The translations under genes were made by a program, and so were the position numbers. From the NCBI GenBank assembly GCA_963781495.1, contig CAWAFX010000004.1, positions 124,001 to 188,000 of the forward strand: DNA of 64,000 nt, written 5' to 3'. The stretch is from Mayfieldus sp963781495 (GTDB lineage Bacteria > Actinomycetota > Thermoleophilia > Solirubrobacterales > 70-9). Below are positions 1-8,681 of the stretch, piece by piece; position 1 is the stretch's first letter, and the number at the start of each line of letters is the position of its first letter. The notes under the pieces were generated by a model that was not told the origin of the DNA, did no database searches, and saw only the letters and a program-made list of their open reading frames with translations.

Positions 1-360
1 CTCGACAAGAGCCTGCGCGGAGCGGATCACGGCGCCGACGTTGGCCGGGTCGCCGACCCCGTGCAGGTAGACGCAGACCGGACCCTCGGGCCGCGTGGCC
101 CAGCGCTGCTCCCAGGCGGCGATCACCCGCGTCCCCGAGCCCAGCGCCGAGCAGCTGGCGAGCAACTCCGGCTCGACCTCGAGCCCGCCGATCCCCGAGC
201 CGGCGGCGCTGAGCAGCAGCCGCGGCTCGGCCCCGGCGGCAAGCCCGGCGGCGAGGATGTCCTCGCCCTCGCCGACGAACAGGCCCTCGCGCTCGCGGCC
301 GCGCCGCTCGCGAAGGCGGCGGATCAGTTTCAGCTTCTCGTTGTCGGGGCTCGTGATCAC
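1..360 (-). CDS. TrmH/SpoU-family RNA 2'-O-methyltransferase (3' part outside window)
   Basis: The minus-strand frame starts at a GTG at 358-360 and is still open at base 1, so only the first 120 codons are seen. The N-terminus (ITSPDNEKLKLIRRLRERR) is the usual opening of SpoU-type methyltransferases that modify rRNA or tRNA ribose. About residues 100-120 read GVGDPANVGAVIRSAQAL, which matches the first conserved SPOUT motif, with the Asn and Arg of N-x-G-x-x-x-R present. In many bacteria this gene follows rpmI-rplT, as here, often ahead of pheS. The start lies just beyond the rplT terminator, so it probably has its own promoter or depends on read-through. The exact RNA target cannot be told from this fragment. 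Confidence 0.85.
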   Translation of the reverse strand, partial: MITSPDNEKLKLIRRLRERRGREREGLFVGEGEDILAAGLAAGAEPRLLLSAAGSGIGGLEVEPELLASCSALGSGTRVIAAWEQRWATRPEGPVCVYLHGVGDPANVGAVIRSAQALVE

Positions 361-364
361 AAAG

Positions 365-390
365 AAAGGGCGGATCCTCTGGATCCGCCC
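365..390 (-). terminator. Intrinsic terminator after rplT
   Basis: A perfect 10-bp inverted repeat (GGGCGGATCC at 368-377 and GGATCCGCCC at 381-390) with a 3-base loop lies 24 bp past the rplT stop. Read on the minus strand the stem is followed by a T-rich run (TTTCTTTG). This is a textbook Rho-independent terminator for the rpmI-rplT mRNA. Confidence 0.85.
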
Positions 391-414
391 GGGAGATTCG
401 AAGTCTGGGTTCGG

Positions 415-774
415 CTAGGCAGCCGCACCCTCCCGGGCCAGTTCCACGAATCGGCGAAAGGCGTCGGCGTCGTTGACCGCGAGGTCGGCGAGCATCTTGC
501 GGTTCACCTCGACCTCGGCCTCCTTGAGGCCGTGCATCAGCTGCGAGTAGCTCATCCCCTCGCGCCGCGCGGCTGCGTTGATGCGGATGATCCAGAGGCG
601 CCGGAAGTCGCGCTTGCGGTTGCGGCGATCGCGGTACGCGTAGGCACCGGAGCGCTGCACCTGCTCCTTGGCGAAGCGGTAGGAGGACTTCTTGCGCCCC
701 CAGTAGCCCTTCGCCTGCTTCAGCGTGGAGCGGCGCTTCTTGCGCGCGTGGACCGAGCGCTTTACCCGTGTCAA
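415..774 (-). CDS. rplT: 50S ribosomal protein L20
   Basis: The 119-residue protein has the normal L20 length and its basic N-terminus (TRVKRSVHARKKRRSTLKQA), the WGRKKSSYRFAKEQV segment and the RRLWIIRINAAAR core. L20 binds 23S rRNA early in large-subunit assembly and in many bacteria also represses its own operon. The start overlaps the rpmI stop by four bases, so the two are translationally coupled. Unusually, infC, which normally heads this operon, lies about 12 kb away in the same orientation. Any L20 autoregulatory leader would therefore have to sit upstream of or inside the glycosyltransferase gene that now precedes rpmI. Confidence 0.98.
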   Translation of the reverse strand: MTRVKRSVHARKKRRSTLKQAKGYWGRKKSSYRFAKEQVQRSGAYAYRDRRNRKRDFRRLWIIRINAAARREGMSYSQLMHGLKEAEVEVNRKMLADLAVNDADAFRRFVELAREGAAA

Positions 775-971
775 CTCTTGCCTCCGAGCAGGGTGCGGAC
801 CCGCTTCTGGTCCGGCTTTGAGATCTCGACCGGGCGGGCGAAGCGGCGCTTGCGCTTCGGCGACTTCTTCTCGAGGATGTGGCTCGAGTAGGCGCGGCGG
901 CCGCGCAGCTTGCCGCTGGCGGTCTTGCGGAAGCGCTTCTTGGCGCCGGAATGGGTCTTCATCTTCGGCAT
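771..971 (-). CDS. rpmI: 50S ribosomal protein L35
   Basis: This 66-residue, strongly basic protein has the L35 signature PKMKTHSGAKKRFRKTASGK at its N-terminus. It is a component of the large ribosomal subunit. It overlaps rplT by four bases. The next gene upstream on the same strand is a glycosyltransferase whose stop is only 31 bp away. No obvious promoter is visible in that gap, so L35 and L20 may be made from a promoter inside or upstream of the glycosyltransferase gene. Confidence 0.97.
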   Translation of the reverse strand: MPKMKTHSGAKKRFRKTASGKLRGRRAYSSHILEKKSPKRKRRFARPVEISKPDQKRVRTLLGGKS

Positions 972-1002
972 CGAGCCGACTATTGAAGCAGACGCCCGGG
1001 GC

Positions 1003-1995
1003 CTAGCGGCCGTGGCCGAGCCGCTTGGCGACCGAGCGGGCGGCGTGGTACGGGCGCAGCATCTGCAGGTAGGGGGCGAAGCGCCGCGGCCCCTGGCGCT
1101 GGTCGGCGTAGCGGGCCAGATCGAGGCACCACTCGACAGTGCGGTGAAAGCCGGCGCTCTCGGAGAACCACTCGACCCAGGTCCGCCGCGCCGCCTCGCC
1201 CATCGCCTGCGCCTCGCCGCGGCGGGCCTCCAGCAGGGCGGGGATGCGGTCGACCGCCGCCTCCTCGACGCTGATGCTGAAGGTGTCCCATTCCGGGCCC
1301 TCGGGGGGAACCCACTGATCGGAGAGGATCACCGGCACCCGGCCCAGCATCATCGCCTCGAAGAGGCGGAAGCTCGAGGTGCCGCCGCCGCGCGGGCAGA
1401 GGACGAATGCGCAGTCGTCGATCGCGCGCACGTAGCGGCCGCGGAACTCCTCCTCGGGCGGCGGCGGGATCTCCCCGCGCTCGACCGCCTGCGACTCGCC
1501 GAAGCTGTCGATCAGGATCGCGTCGGCGTCGGGCAGCTGCATGATCCGCTCCCGCACCGGGTGCGCGTTTGCCGCCCCGACGAAGGAGAAGAGCCGCGAG
1601 GGGCTGCTCTCGGGGTCGTAGCGCAGGGCGCCGTCCTCCTTGACCCCGGGGTAGTAGCCCGACCGGGTCCAGGCCTGGCGGTACCAGCGCCGCTCGATGC
1701 CGGCATAGACCCCGGGCAGGAAGGGCACCAGCTTGTCCTCGGAGGCGAAGAGGTAGCTGCGCTCGCGGTGCCGGCGGTAGACCGGGTGCCGCTTGACGAG
1801 GCCGAAGTAGTCCCCGGCCCCGGCGTTGGTCTCGACGAAGAGGATCACGTCGGCGGCCTCGGGGTCGTCGACTAGCTGGTGGGCGCCGAAGCTGTCGGCA
1901 CGGGCGGAGTCGCGCAGCTGCTCGAGGTCGAGGAACGCGCTCTCGCGACGGCCACGCTCTTCGGGCGCGGCGGAAAGCAGGTGAACGGAGGCCAA
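1003..1995 (-). CDS. Exostosin-like (GT47-type) glycosyltransferase
   Basis: The 330-residue protein carries near residues 196-225 the pattern FVLCPRGGGTSSFRLFEAM followed by GRVPVILSDQWVPP. This is the donor-binding signature of exostosin/GT47 glycosyltransferases, where the acidic Glu contacts the nucleotide sugar. The N-terminal half is a less conserved Rossmann-like acceptor domain. No membrane segment is seen, so it is probably cytoplasmic or peripheral. The best start is a TTG at 1993-1995 without a strong ribosome-binding site; an internal start is possible. It is divergent from the FemAB-like gene at 2030 with only 34 bp between, and it immediately precedes rpmI. It likely adds a sugar to a cell-surface glycan or glycolipid; the substrate is unknown. 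Confidence 0.75.
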   Translation of the reverse strand: MASVHLLSAAPEERGRRESAFLDLEQLRDSARADSFGAHQLVDDPEAADVILFVETNAGAGDYFGLVKRHPVYRRHRERSYLFASEDKLVPFLPGVYAGIERRWYRQAWTRSGYYPGVKEDGALRYDPESSPSRLFSFVGAANAHPVRERIMQLPDADAILIDSFGESQAVERGEIPPPPEEEFRGRYVRAIDDCAFVLCPRGGGTSSFRLFEAMMLGRVPVILSDQWVPPEGPEWDTFSISVEEAAVDRIPALLEARRGEAQAMGEAARRTWVEWFSESAGFHRTVEWCLDLARYADQRQGPRRFAPYLQMLRPYHAARSVAKRLGHGR

Positions 1996-2029
1996 CGGGG
2001 CGGCGATCGTATCCGCTTAAGGTACGCGG

Positions 2030-3172
2030 ATGGTCGCCAGCTCTTCCCGGCAGCTGATGATCACCGAGCCGGGGCAGATCGACGAGATAGAGGGGCAGTG
2101 GAGGGCTCTCGCCGAGCGGCGCTCCAACGCCTTCGCGACCCCGGAGTGGGTGCGTGCCTGGTGGAGTCACAGCGGCGACGAGCGCTTCTCGCTGCGGATC
2201 GCCGCGCTGCTGCGCGGCGACGCGCTGGTCGGCGTGATGCCGCTGGCGATCGACGCCTCAAAGCGCCCGCGGGCGATCCGCTTTGCCGGCGCCGGCCTCG
2301 GCGACCGCTTCCACCCCGTCGCCGAGCCCGAGGACGAGCCGGCGGTCGCGGCGGCGGCGATGTCACTGCTCCAAGAGGAGGATCTCTCGCGCCACATGCT
2401 GATGTTCGAGAACGTGGATCCGGACCGGCCCTGGCTCGGCGACCTGCGCCGGGCCTCGTCGCGGCGGCTGGCGATCACCGAGCAGCAGCGCACCGAGCTG
2501 CCCTACGTCCCGCTCGCCGGACTGGACTGGGACGGATACCTGGCCCAACGCAGCCGCGGCTCGCGCTCCAACCTGCGCCGCCGCGAGCGGGTCCTGGTGC
2601 GAGAGCACGGGATGACCCTGCGCAGCGCCGGCGAGGGGAGCCTCGAGGCCGACCTCGACCACTTCTTTCGCCTCCATGCGCTGCGCTGGGCCGAACGCGG
2701 CTCGTCGCTGGACTCGCCGCGGCGTCAGGGGGTGCTGCGCGACTTCGCCGCCGCAGCCCAGCGGCGTGGCTGGCTGCGGCTGACGGTGATGGAGGCCGAC
2801 GGCTCGCCGGTCGCGGCGATGCTCGGCTGGCGGGTCGGCGACAGCTATGCCTACTACAACTCCGGCTTTCATCCCGACTGGTCCCAGCGCAGCGTCGGCA
2901 CGGTCCTGATCGCGAGCACGATCCGGGCCGCGATCGAGGAGGGCGCCTCCGAGTACGACTTCCTGCTCGGGACCGAGGACTACAAGGGGCGCTTCGCCGC
3001 GGCGTCACGCCCCGCGGCGACGGTCGTGCTCACCGGGGCGATGCGCCCGTCGCGGCTCCTGCTCGAGGGCGAATCGCGGCTCCGCCGCCACGGCCGCCGC
3101 CTGGCCGAGCTGCCGGGTCTGGCCGGGGTGACGCGTAGGTTGCGCAGGACCCTGCCCACCTCCCGGCCCTAG
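2030..3172 (+). CDS. FemAB/GNAT-like N-acyltransferase (Acetyltransf_6, CelD/BcsL type), copy 1
   Basis: The 380-residue protein has the layout of CelD/BcsL-type GNAT proteins. The N-terminus reads WRALAERRSNAFATPEWVRAWW, a middle part reads LAQRSRGSRSNLRRRERVL, and the C-terminal GNAT fold holds LGWRVGDSYAYYNSGFHPDW and a closing FLLGTEDYKGRF. Relatives transfer acyl or aminoacyl groups to amines during surface-polymer or lipid synthesis. It is a clear tandem paralogue of the next gene, sharing the start, the GTEDYK motif and the LPTSR end. An ATG at 2057 is an alternative start. It may act with the ACP and AMP-ligase of this cluster as donor; that is inferred from context only. Confidence 0.75.
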   Translation: MVASSSRQLMITEPGQIDEIEGQWRALAERRSNAFATPEWVRAWWSHSGDERFSLRIAALLRGDALVGVMPLAIDASKRPRAIRFAGAGLGDRFHPVAEPEDEPAVAAAAMSLLQEEDLSRHMLMFENVDPDRPWLGDLRRASSRRLAITEQQRTELPYVPLAGLDWDGYLAQRSRGSRSNLRRRERVLVREHGMTLRSAGEGSLEADLDHFFRLHALRWAERGSSLDSPRRQGVLRDFAAAAQRRGWLRLTVMEADGSPVAAMLGWRVGDSYAYYNSGFHPDWSQRSVGTVLIASTIRAAIEEGASEYDFLLGTEDYKGRFAAASRPAATVVLTGAMRPSRLLLEGESRLRRHGRRLAELPGLAGVTRRLRRTLPTSRP

Positions 3173-3242
3173 CCGAAGGCAACCGGCGACGCCCACCAGG
3201 CGTCCGTAAAGGTTGGCCGCGGGGCTGCCGAAGAACCCGCGG

Positions 3243-4370
3243 ATGGACGCTTCGAAGCTCGAGCCTGCCCTGATCACCGATGCAGCCGATATCGCCCCGT
3301 TCGAGGACGAGTGGCGGCGGCTGGCCGAGGCGCGCGGAAACGCCTTCGTCACCCCTGACTGGTTCCGCGCCTGGTGGGAGCACCGCCCCGAGGCGACCTC
3401 GCCGGTGATCGCCACCGCCCGCCGCGGCGACGGCAGCCTTGCCGGGGTGATGCCGCTGGTGCTCGACTTCGCCCGCCGGCCCCGGATGATCCGCTTCGCC
3501 GGCGCCAGCTTCGGCGACCACTTCATGCCGGTGGCAAAAGAGGCCGACGAGGCCGCCGTCGCGGCCTCCGCGATGGAGGCCCTGAGCGAAGCCGGCCTTG
3601 ACCGCTACACGCTGGTCCTCAACCACGTCGAGCCGGGCCGGCCCTGGTGGCAGTCGGTTCCGGGGCGGGCGGCAATCGTCCAGCAGCGCTTCGACCAGCC
3701 CATCATCGATCTCGAGGGGCTGAGCTGGGAGGGCTACCTGGCGGGCCGCAGCTCCAGCTTCCGCAAGAAGCTTCGCCAGCGCGACCGCAAGCTCGACGAG
3801 GGCTTCGAGGTCGTCGAGCGCGTGGCGACGCCGCAGACCCTCGACCGTGACCTGGCGACCTTCTTCGAGCTCCACGACAGCCGCTGGCAGGGCGGATCGT
3901 CGCTCGACTCGCCCGGCGCCCGGCAGCTGCTGACCGGCTTCGCCGCGGCGGCACAGGACCACGGCTGGTTGCGACTGCGGCTGCTGGAGGTCGACGGCAG
4001 GGCGGTCGCCGCCTTCTACGGCTGGCGCCTCGGCGGCACCTACACCTTCTACCAGAGCGGCTACGACCCCTCCTGGTCAGAGCTCAGCGTCGGAATCTGC
4101 CTGCTGACGCGGACGATCCGCTCCGCGATCGAGGAGGGAGCCAGCGAGTTCGACATGCTGCTCGGCACCGAGGACTACAAGCGGCGCTTTCAGAACGCCA
4201 GCCGCGACGTCCAGACCGTGGTGCTGCCGAGGGCGATGGCTCCGGCCCGGTTGCTGGTCGCCGCCGAGGCCAGGGCCCGCCACTGGGGCGGCCGGGTCGC
4301 CCGGCGGCCGGCCGGCGCGGCGACCGTCCGCACCCTGCGCCGCCTGCTTCCGACCTCGCGGAACTTCTAG
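3243..4370 (+). CDS. FemAB/GNAT-like N-acyltransferase (Acetyltransf_6), copy 2
   Basis: This 375-residue protein is the tandem duplicate of the preceding gene. It has WRRLAEARGNAFVTPDWFRAWW near the N-terminus, GRSSSFRKKLRQRDRKL in the middle and the FDMLLGTEDYKRRF motif late, and ends LLPTSRNF. The frame is open upstream to a TTG at 3213, but the ATG at 3243 fits the alignment with copy 1 better. Divergence is substantial, so the duplication is old and both copies are likely functional, perhaps with different acceptors. Its 3' end overlaps the stop of the converging FAD oxidoreductase by four bases. Confidence 0.75.
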   Translation: MDASKLEPALITDAADIAPFEDEWRRLAEARGNAFVTPDWFRAWWEHRPEATSPVIATARRGDGSLAGVMPLVLDFARRPRMIRFAGASFGDHFMPVAKEADEAAVAASAMEALSEAGLDRYTLVLNHVEPGRPWWQSVPGRAAIVQQRFDQPIIDLEGLSWEGYLAGRSSSFRKKLRQRDRKLDEGFEVVERVATPQTLDRDLATFFELHDSRWQGGSSLDSPGARQLLTGFAAAAQDHGWLRLRLLEVDGRAVAAFYGWRLGGTYTFYQSGYDPSWSELSVGICLLTRTIRSAIEEGASEFDMLLGTEDYKRRFQNASRDVQTVVLPRAMAPARLLVAAEARARHWGGRVARRPAGAATVRTLRRLLPTSRNF

Positions 4371-5617
4371 GCGCCCGGGACCGGCGGGGCGGCGGCGGCG
4401 CCCGAGCGCCGCGAGGGATACGAGAAGTAGCGCGGGCGGTGGCGGCCGCCGGCGATCCTGCGCGCCACGGCGGGCCCGGCGTACCAGGTGCCGACCACGA
4501 AGCGCATGATCGGGCCGAAGCTCGGGGCTGCCGGGCCGCCGGCGAAGTGCAGACCCGGCAGCGATGACTCCAGCCCGGCGCCGAGCTGCGGCGAGCCGTT
4601 GCTGCGCTCGATCCGCCCCAGCAGCTCCGGGCCGAGGAACTCGTAGCGGGAGATGTCGATCCGGTAGCCGGTGCAGAGGAGAACGCGGTCGAACTCCTCG
4701 CTCTCGCCGGACCCGTAGGTGACCTGCACCGAGTCGCCGCTCGCCTCGGCGGCCGCGATCGTTTGCTGCAGCTCGACCGGGACCTCGGCGAGCCGGGCCC
4801 GCAGCAGGTGGGCCCCCATCGGCCTCAGGCAGCGCTCGGCCGCCCAGTCGCGCGAGCTCTGAGGCAGCCGGCGGGCGACGCCGGGGGTGGCGGCGATCCA
4901 GCCGCTGAGGCGCCCGCCGACGTCGGTCGGGGGCACGATCGCGTCGTTGAAGCGGGCGCGGGGATTGGTCCGCCCGCCCAGCGGCGGCAGCCAGACCAGC
5001 TTGGCGGCCCGGGCGACGAGCTTCGGACGCGCCCCGGCCTCGGCCAGGAGCGCCGCGCTCTCGAGCCCGCTCTGGCCGGTTCCGAGCACCAGCACGTCCT
5101 TGCCGGCGAAGGGAGCGAGGTCGGGCAGATCGGCCGAGTGGGCGACCAGCTCGGCCGGCAGCCCCTCGAAGGCGGGCGGGCGGTAGGCGAAGGGGGCGAT
5201 CCCGGCCGCGATCACCAGCTTCTCGGCCTCCAGCTCGGCGCCGTCGTCGAGCGTCAGCGCGTAGCCGCCGCCGTCGCGGCTCGCGACCGAGACCACCCGG
5301 CGGCTGTCGACCTCGGGCACCGCGCGACGCTGGAACCACTCGCCGTAGGCGACAAACGACTCCAACGGCAGCGGGTCGCGGATCTCGACGCCGGCCTCGC
5401 GGCCCCAGTCGTGAAGGCTGTTCTCGAAGCGGGGGTGGGCGATGTGCGACGAGCGCACTCGCGAGCGCAGCACCATTCCGCCCGGCATGTTGTGGCGCCA
5501 GGAGCCCATCGGCTCGCCGAGCACGTGCGGCTCGGTGCCGCCGTCGCGCAGATAGGCGGCAATCGCGAGCCCGTGGGGCCCTGCCCCCACGATCGCTACC
5601 GGAGTTGTCTCGCTCAT
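4367..5617 (-). CDS. FAD/NAD(P)-dependent oxidoreductase (flavin monooxygenase-like)
   Basis: The 416-residue protein begins with the FAD-binding motif VAIVGAGPHGLAIAAYL (about residues 7-23). It has a second, NAD(P)-binding Rossmann motif VLVLGTGQSGLESAALL near residues 165-185, and the late LLCTGYRIDI and GLHFAGGPAAPSFGP segments. This two-nucleotide layout fits flavin-containing monooxygenases and L-lysine/L-ornithine N-hydroxylase relatives. Its stop lies four bases inside the start of nothing on its own strand but overlaps the end of the converging GNAT gene. Its start overlaps the upstream ATP-grasp stop by four bases (ATGA), so the two are coupled. It likely oxidises an intermediate of the cluster product; the substrate is unknown. 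Confidence 0.75.
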   Translation of the reverse strand: MSETTPVAIVGAGPHGLAIAAYLRDGGTEPHVLGEPMGSWRHNMPGGMVLRSRVRSSHIAHPRFENSLHDWGREAGVEIRDPLPLESFVAYGEWFQRRAVPEVDSRRVVSVASRDGGGYALTLDDGAELEAEKLVIAAGIAPFAYRPPAFEGLPAELVAHSADLPDLAPFAGKDVLVLGTGQSGLESAALLAEAGARPKLVARAAKLVWLPPLGGRTNPRARFNDAIVPPTDVGGRLSGWIAATPGVARRLPQSSRDWAAERCLRPMGAHLLRARLAEVPVELQQTIAAAEASGDSVQVTYGSGESEEFDRVLLCTGYRIDISRYEFLGPELLGRIERSNGSPQLGAGLESSLPGLHFAGGPAAPSFGPIMRFVVGTWYAGPAVARRIAGGRHRPRYFSYPSRRSGAAAAPPVPGA

Positions 5618-6810
5618 CCGGGTTGGTGTCTTGGCGCCGTCAGCGGCGCCGACTTCGATCCCCTGCTACCCGGCTTGCGCATCATCCCGTCCATCGCCCG
5701 AACCAGGATCGGGGCCGGGTCGCTCCAGCGGAAGTAGGCCTTGGTGGTGTGGCGTCGGGGCCTGACCACGCTCGCCGCCGCGGCGAGGCGCCCGCGGCGC
5801 AGGTAGGTGAAGAGATTGCGCAGCTCGGCATCCTCCCAGCGGTAGGAGTATCCGGCACGGGCGACGCATGGGGCCGGGTCGCGCCCCAGCAGCGAGTCAC
5901 ACCACAGCGCCGGCAGCGGCGCGCCGGCGGAGACGGCGAGGGCGAGCGAGCCGTAGAGGCGGGGATTGAAGTCGATTGCCGAGTAGGTGCCAGGGGCGGT
6001 CTCGATCAGCTCCAGCTCGAAGATCCCCTGCCAGCCCAGGCTCCCGACCAGGTCGCCGACCCGCTCGCGCAGATGCTGGGACGGGGTCTCGGTGATCGAA
6101 TGCGAGACCGATCCCGCCTCGGGGCGCCAGGTGCGCAGGTAGCGGCTGAAAGCGACCCCGAGCAGCTCGCCCTCGGCGAACACGCCGGCGAAGGACAGAA
6201 GCGGCCCCGCCGCGCAGCGCTGCAGCAGGCAGGGAAGCCCGAAGTCGGGCAGCAGGGCATCGAGCGTGTCGCGGTCGGCGATCCGGGCGCTCGAGTGCTG
6301 CAACTTGCGCCCGTCGGCATCGAAGACCGTCGAGCGCGGTTTCAGCAGCAGCGGGTATCCGAACTGCTCGGCCAGGCGCCGTGCCTCCTCGGGGCTCTCG
6401 GCGACGACGGTCTCTGGAACCGCCAACCCGGCATCGGCCGCGGCCGCGGTCAGCTCGAGCTTGCTGAGGCAGCGGCCGACGATCTCCCTGGAGGGCAGGC
6501 CGAGTGCCAGATCGGGATCGAAGAGCTCACGGTGCTCGGAGATCGCGAGCACCGAGGCATCGCTTCCGGGCAGCACGATCGTGTAATCGTGGCTGCGGAC
6601 CAGGGCCGCGACCTCGCGCACGAAGGCCTCGGTGTCATCGCGCGGATCCGGGATCCGGTGGCGGTAGTTGGAGAAGCGCGACCACTGGGCCGGCGCGCGG
6701 CTCTCGCTGCTGGCGGCCCCGACCCGGTAGCCGCGGCGGTGCAGGCTCTGGCAGGCGGCGACCGCCGAACGCTCCTTGGCGTCCGTTACCAGGACCCTCT
6801 CATTCATCAC
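5614..6810 (-). CDS. ATP-grasp carboxylate-amine/thiol ligase-like protein
   Basis: The 398-residue protein has an N-terminal Rossmann-like part (RVLVTDAKERSAVAACQSLHR) and then an ATP-grasp fold. The signs are GLAVPETVVAESPEEARRLA, the nucleotide lysine in YPLLLKPRSTVF, and the metal-binding FELELIETAPGTYSAIDFNPR, where the Glu and Asn are the usual Mg-ATP ligands. Such enzymes join a carboxylate to an amine through an acyl-phosphate. It is coupled to the downstream oxidoreductase by a four-base overlap, and is separated from the upstream AMP-ligase by 108 bp. Its place among an ACP, an AMP-ligase and an amidotransferase suggests an amide-forming step. The substrate cannot be named. Confidence 0.75.
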   Translation of the reverse strand: MMNERVLVTDAKERSAVAACQSLHRRGYRVGAASSESRAPAQWSRFSNYRHRIPDPRDDTEAFVREVAALVRSHDYTIVLPGSDASVLAISEHRELFDPDLALGLPSREIVGRCLSKLELTAAAADAGLAVPETVVAESPEEARRLAEQFGYPLLLKPRSTVFDADGRKLQHSSARIADRDTLDALLPDFGLPCLLQRCAAGPLLSFAGVFAEGELLGVAFSRYLRTWRPEAGSVSHSITETPSQHLRERVGDLVGSLGWQGIFELELIETAPGTYSAIDFNPRLYGSLALAVSAGAPLPALWCDSLLGRDPAPCVARAGYSYRWEDAELRNLFTYLRRGRLAAAASVVRPRRHTTKAYFRWSDPAPILVRAMDGMMRKPGSRGSKSAPLTAPRHQPG

Positions 6811-6918
6811 TTACCTCGCCGAACCAGGTTCCGAGCACGGAGTGAACCTCCGCTCACTGCCAAATAGTGGACCCAGAAGACCGTACAGAGAGGCCTGCAA
6901 ATAGGCAAGTTCGAAGCG

Positions 6919-8424
6919 TCACCCCGGCTGGCGCCCGGAAAGCAGCAAGCGGTCGATCTTGCCGTTGGTGTTGCGCGGCAGCTCCTCGTGGATCACAACC
7001 TGCTGCGGCACCATGTAGTCCTCCAGCTCCTCGGCGCAGAGCCGCTTCAGCGCCGCCGGGTCGAGCTCCTCGCCCTCGCGCGGCGAGACGTGGGCGTGCA
7101 CGGCTTCGCCCAGCAGCCGGTCCGGGACCCCGACCACCGCCACCTCCTTGACCGCCGGGTCGCCGTAGATCGCCTCCTCGACGTCGCGCGGGGGAACCTT
7201 CTCGCCCCGTGACTTGATGATGTCGTCGCGGCGGCTGACGAAGTACAGAAAGCCCTCCTCGTCGGCCCGGAAGAGGTCATTGGTCGCCATCACGCGCTCC
7301 TCGGGGCTGCGGCCCTGGCGCAGCCGCTCGGCGGTCGCCGCGGGGTTGCGCCAGTAGCCGTCGGTGACGTGCTCGCCGCGGACCATCAGCTCCCCCACCT
7401 CGCCGGGACCGAGCCGGTTTCCCTCGTCGTCCTCGATCCAGCACTCGGTGCCGGGGATCGGCAGACCGCTGGAGGCCGGGCGCTGGTCGACCTGGTCGGG
7501 AGGCAGCGAGGAGATGCGGACGCACTCGGTCTGCCCGTACATCAGGTGCAGCTCGGTGCGCGGGAAGGTGCGCCGCACCTCGGCCACGACCGGGGTCGGC
7601 AGCCCGGCCCCGGCGTTGGTCAAAAAGCGCAGGTCGGGCAGCTCGCGCTCGGCCAGCCCGCTGAGGGTCAGCAGAACGCCGAAGACCGTCGGCACCGCCG
7701 GCATGCCGGTGATCCGGTGCTGTTCGAGCAGCTGCACGATGCGGCCGGGCAGCGCCACCCCGGCCTCCAGGACCAGGGTCGCCCCGGTGCGCATGCAGAG
7801 CATCAGCTGCGAGAGGCCGTAGCCGAAGGAGAGCGGCAGCACGCAGAGGATCCGGTCCTCCTCGCTGATCCGCAGGTACTCGGCGATCGAACCGATGACG
7901 AAGGAGAGGTTGCGCTGGGTCAGCATCACTCCCTTGGGCCCGCCGGTCGAGCCGGAGGTGTGCATCAGCGCCGCCAGGTCGGCGTCGGCGGCGGAATAGG
8001 GCTGCCCGGGGCCGTCGGCGCTCAGCTCCTCGACGTCGGCGAACACCGGCACTCCCCCCGCCTCCTCGGCCGCCTGGCGGGAGGTCACCGCCCGCGCCTC
8101 GTCACAGACCACCAGGGCCGGCTCGGCGCGCCGCAGCACCGATGCGAGCCGCGCGTGCTTGACCGACGGGTGCATGGGCATGATCGCGGCGCCGACCCGC
8201 AGCGCCCCCTGCAAGGCGATGACCGCGTCGACGTCGTTGGGCAGCACGATCGCCACCCGGTCGCCGGTCCCCACCCCGCGCTCCTGAAGCCCGGACGCGA
8301 AGCGTTCGACGAGGTTGTCGAGCTCGGCGTAGGAGACCGTGCGCTCGCCGCTGATCAGCGCAGGCTTGTCAGGATCGCGCTGCGCCGAGCGCCCGAGGTC
8401 GGTTCCGATCGCCTCGACGCTCAA
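6919..8424 (-). CDS. AMP-forming acyl-CoA/acyl-ACP ligase
   Basis: The 501-residue adenylate-forming enzyme has the P-loop-like A3 motif TSGSTGGPKGVML at residues 156-168, the YGQTE motif, the hinge region VSRRDDIIKSRGEKV and the C-terminal NGKIDR with the catalytic lysine. It activates a carboxylic acid as acyl-AMP and passes it to a thiol. Its start overlaps the stop of a stand-alone ACP gene by four bases, so the ACP is the likely acceptor. The protein resembles the acyl-CoA ligases found in exosortase-A exopolysaccharide loci, an inference from neighbour genes rather than from a search. It probably loads the acyl group later used by the FemAB/GNAT proteins. Confidence 0.85.
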   Translation of the reverse strand: MSVEAIGTDLGRSAQRDPDKPALISGERTVSYAELDNLVERFASGLQERGVGTGDRVAIVLPNDVDAVIALQGALRVGAAIMPMHPSVKHARLASVLRRAEPALVVCDEARAVTSRQAAEEAGGVPVFADVEELSADGPGQPYSAADADLAALMHTSGSTGGPKGVMLTQRNLSFVIGSIAEYLRISEEDRILCVLPLSFGYGLSQLMLCMRTGATLVLEAGVALPGRIVQLLEQHRITGMPAVPTVFGVLLTLSGLAERELPDLRFLTNAGAGLPTPVVAEVRRTFPRTELHLMYGQTECVRISSLPPDQVDQRPASSGLPIPGTECWIEDDEGNRLGPGEVGELMVRGEHVTDGYWRNPAATAERLRQGRSPEERVMATNDLFRADEEGFLYFVSRRDDIIKSRGEKVPPRDVEEAIYGDPAVKEVAVVGVPDRLLGEAVHAHVSPREGEELDPAALKRLCAEELEDYMVPQQVVIHEELPRNTNGKIDRLLLSGRQPG

Positions 8425-8681
8425 GCCGTCTGCTTGGCGGAGACGAAGTTCGCGATCGCGTCGATCGAGCCGAAGTTCTCCTCGGTGATCTCGATGTCCT
8501 CGATCCCCACCCCGTATCGCGACTGGACCTCCTCGACCAGCTCGACGAACCCGAGCGAGTCGATGATGCCCAGGGTCAGGAAGTTGTCCTCGTCTTTGAG
8601 CTCGACCCCTGGATGCATGTAGAGAAAGTTGTCGGCCAGGAACGAGCGCATGTCCGCTCGCACGTCGGTGGAATTGGTCAT
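8421..8681 (-). CDS. Stand-alone acyl carrier protein
   Basis: The 86-residue acidic protein has the phosphopantetheine site GIIDSLGFVEL, with Ser42 as the predicted attachment residue, inside a four-helix ACP-like sequence. It is distinct from the housekeeping acpP at 61491. Four-base overlaps on both sides (asnB-like stop/ACP start and ACP stop/ligase start) tie it into one translational unit of amidotransferase, ACP and ligase. It likely carries the acyl group activated by the ligase. A phosphopantetheinyl transferase is not encoded in the window. Confidence 0.9.
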   Translation of the reverse strand: MTNSTDVRADMRSFLADNFLYMHPGVELKDEDNFLTLGIIDSLGFVELVEEVQSRYGVGIEDIEITEENFGSIDAIANFVSAKQTA

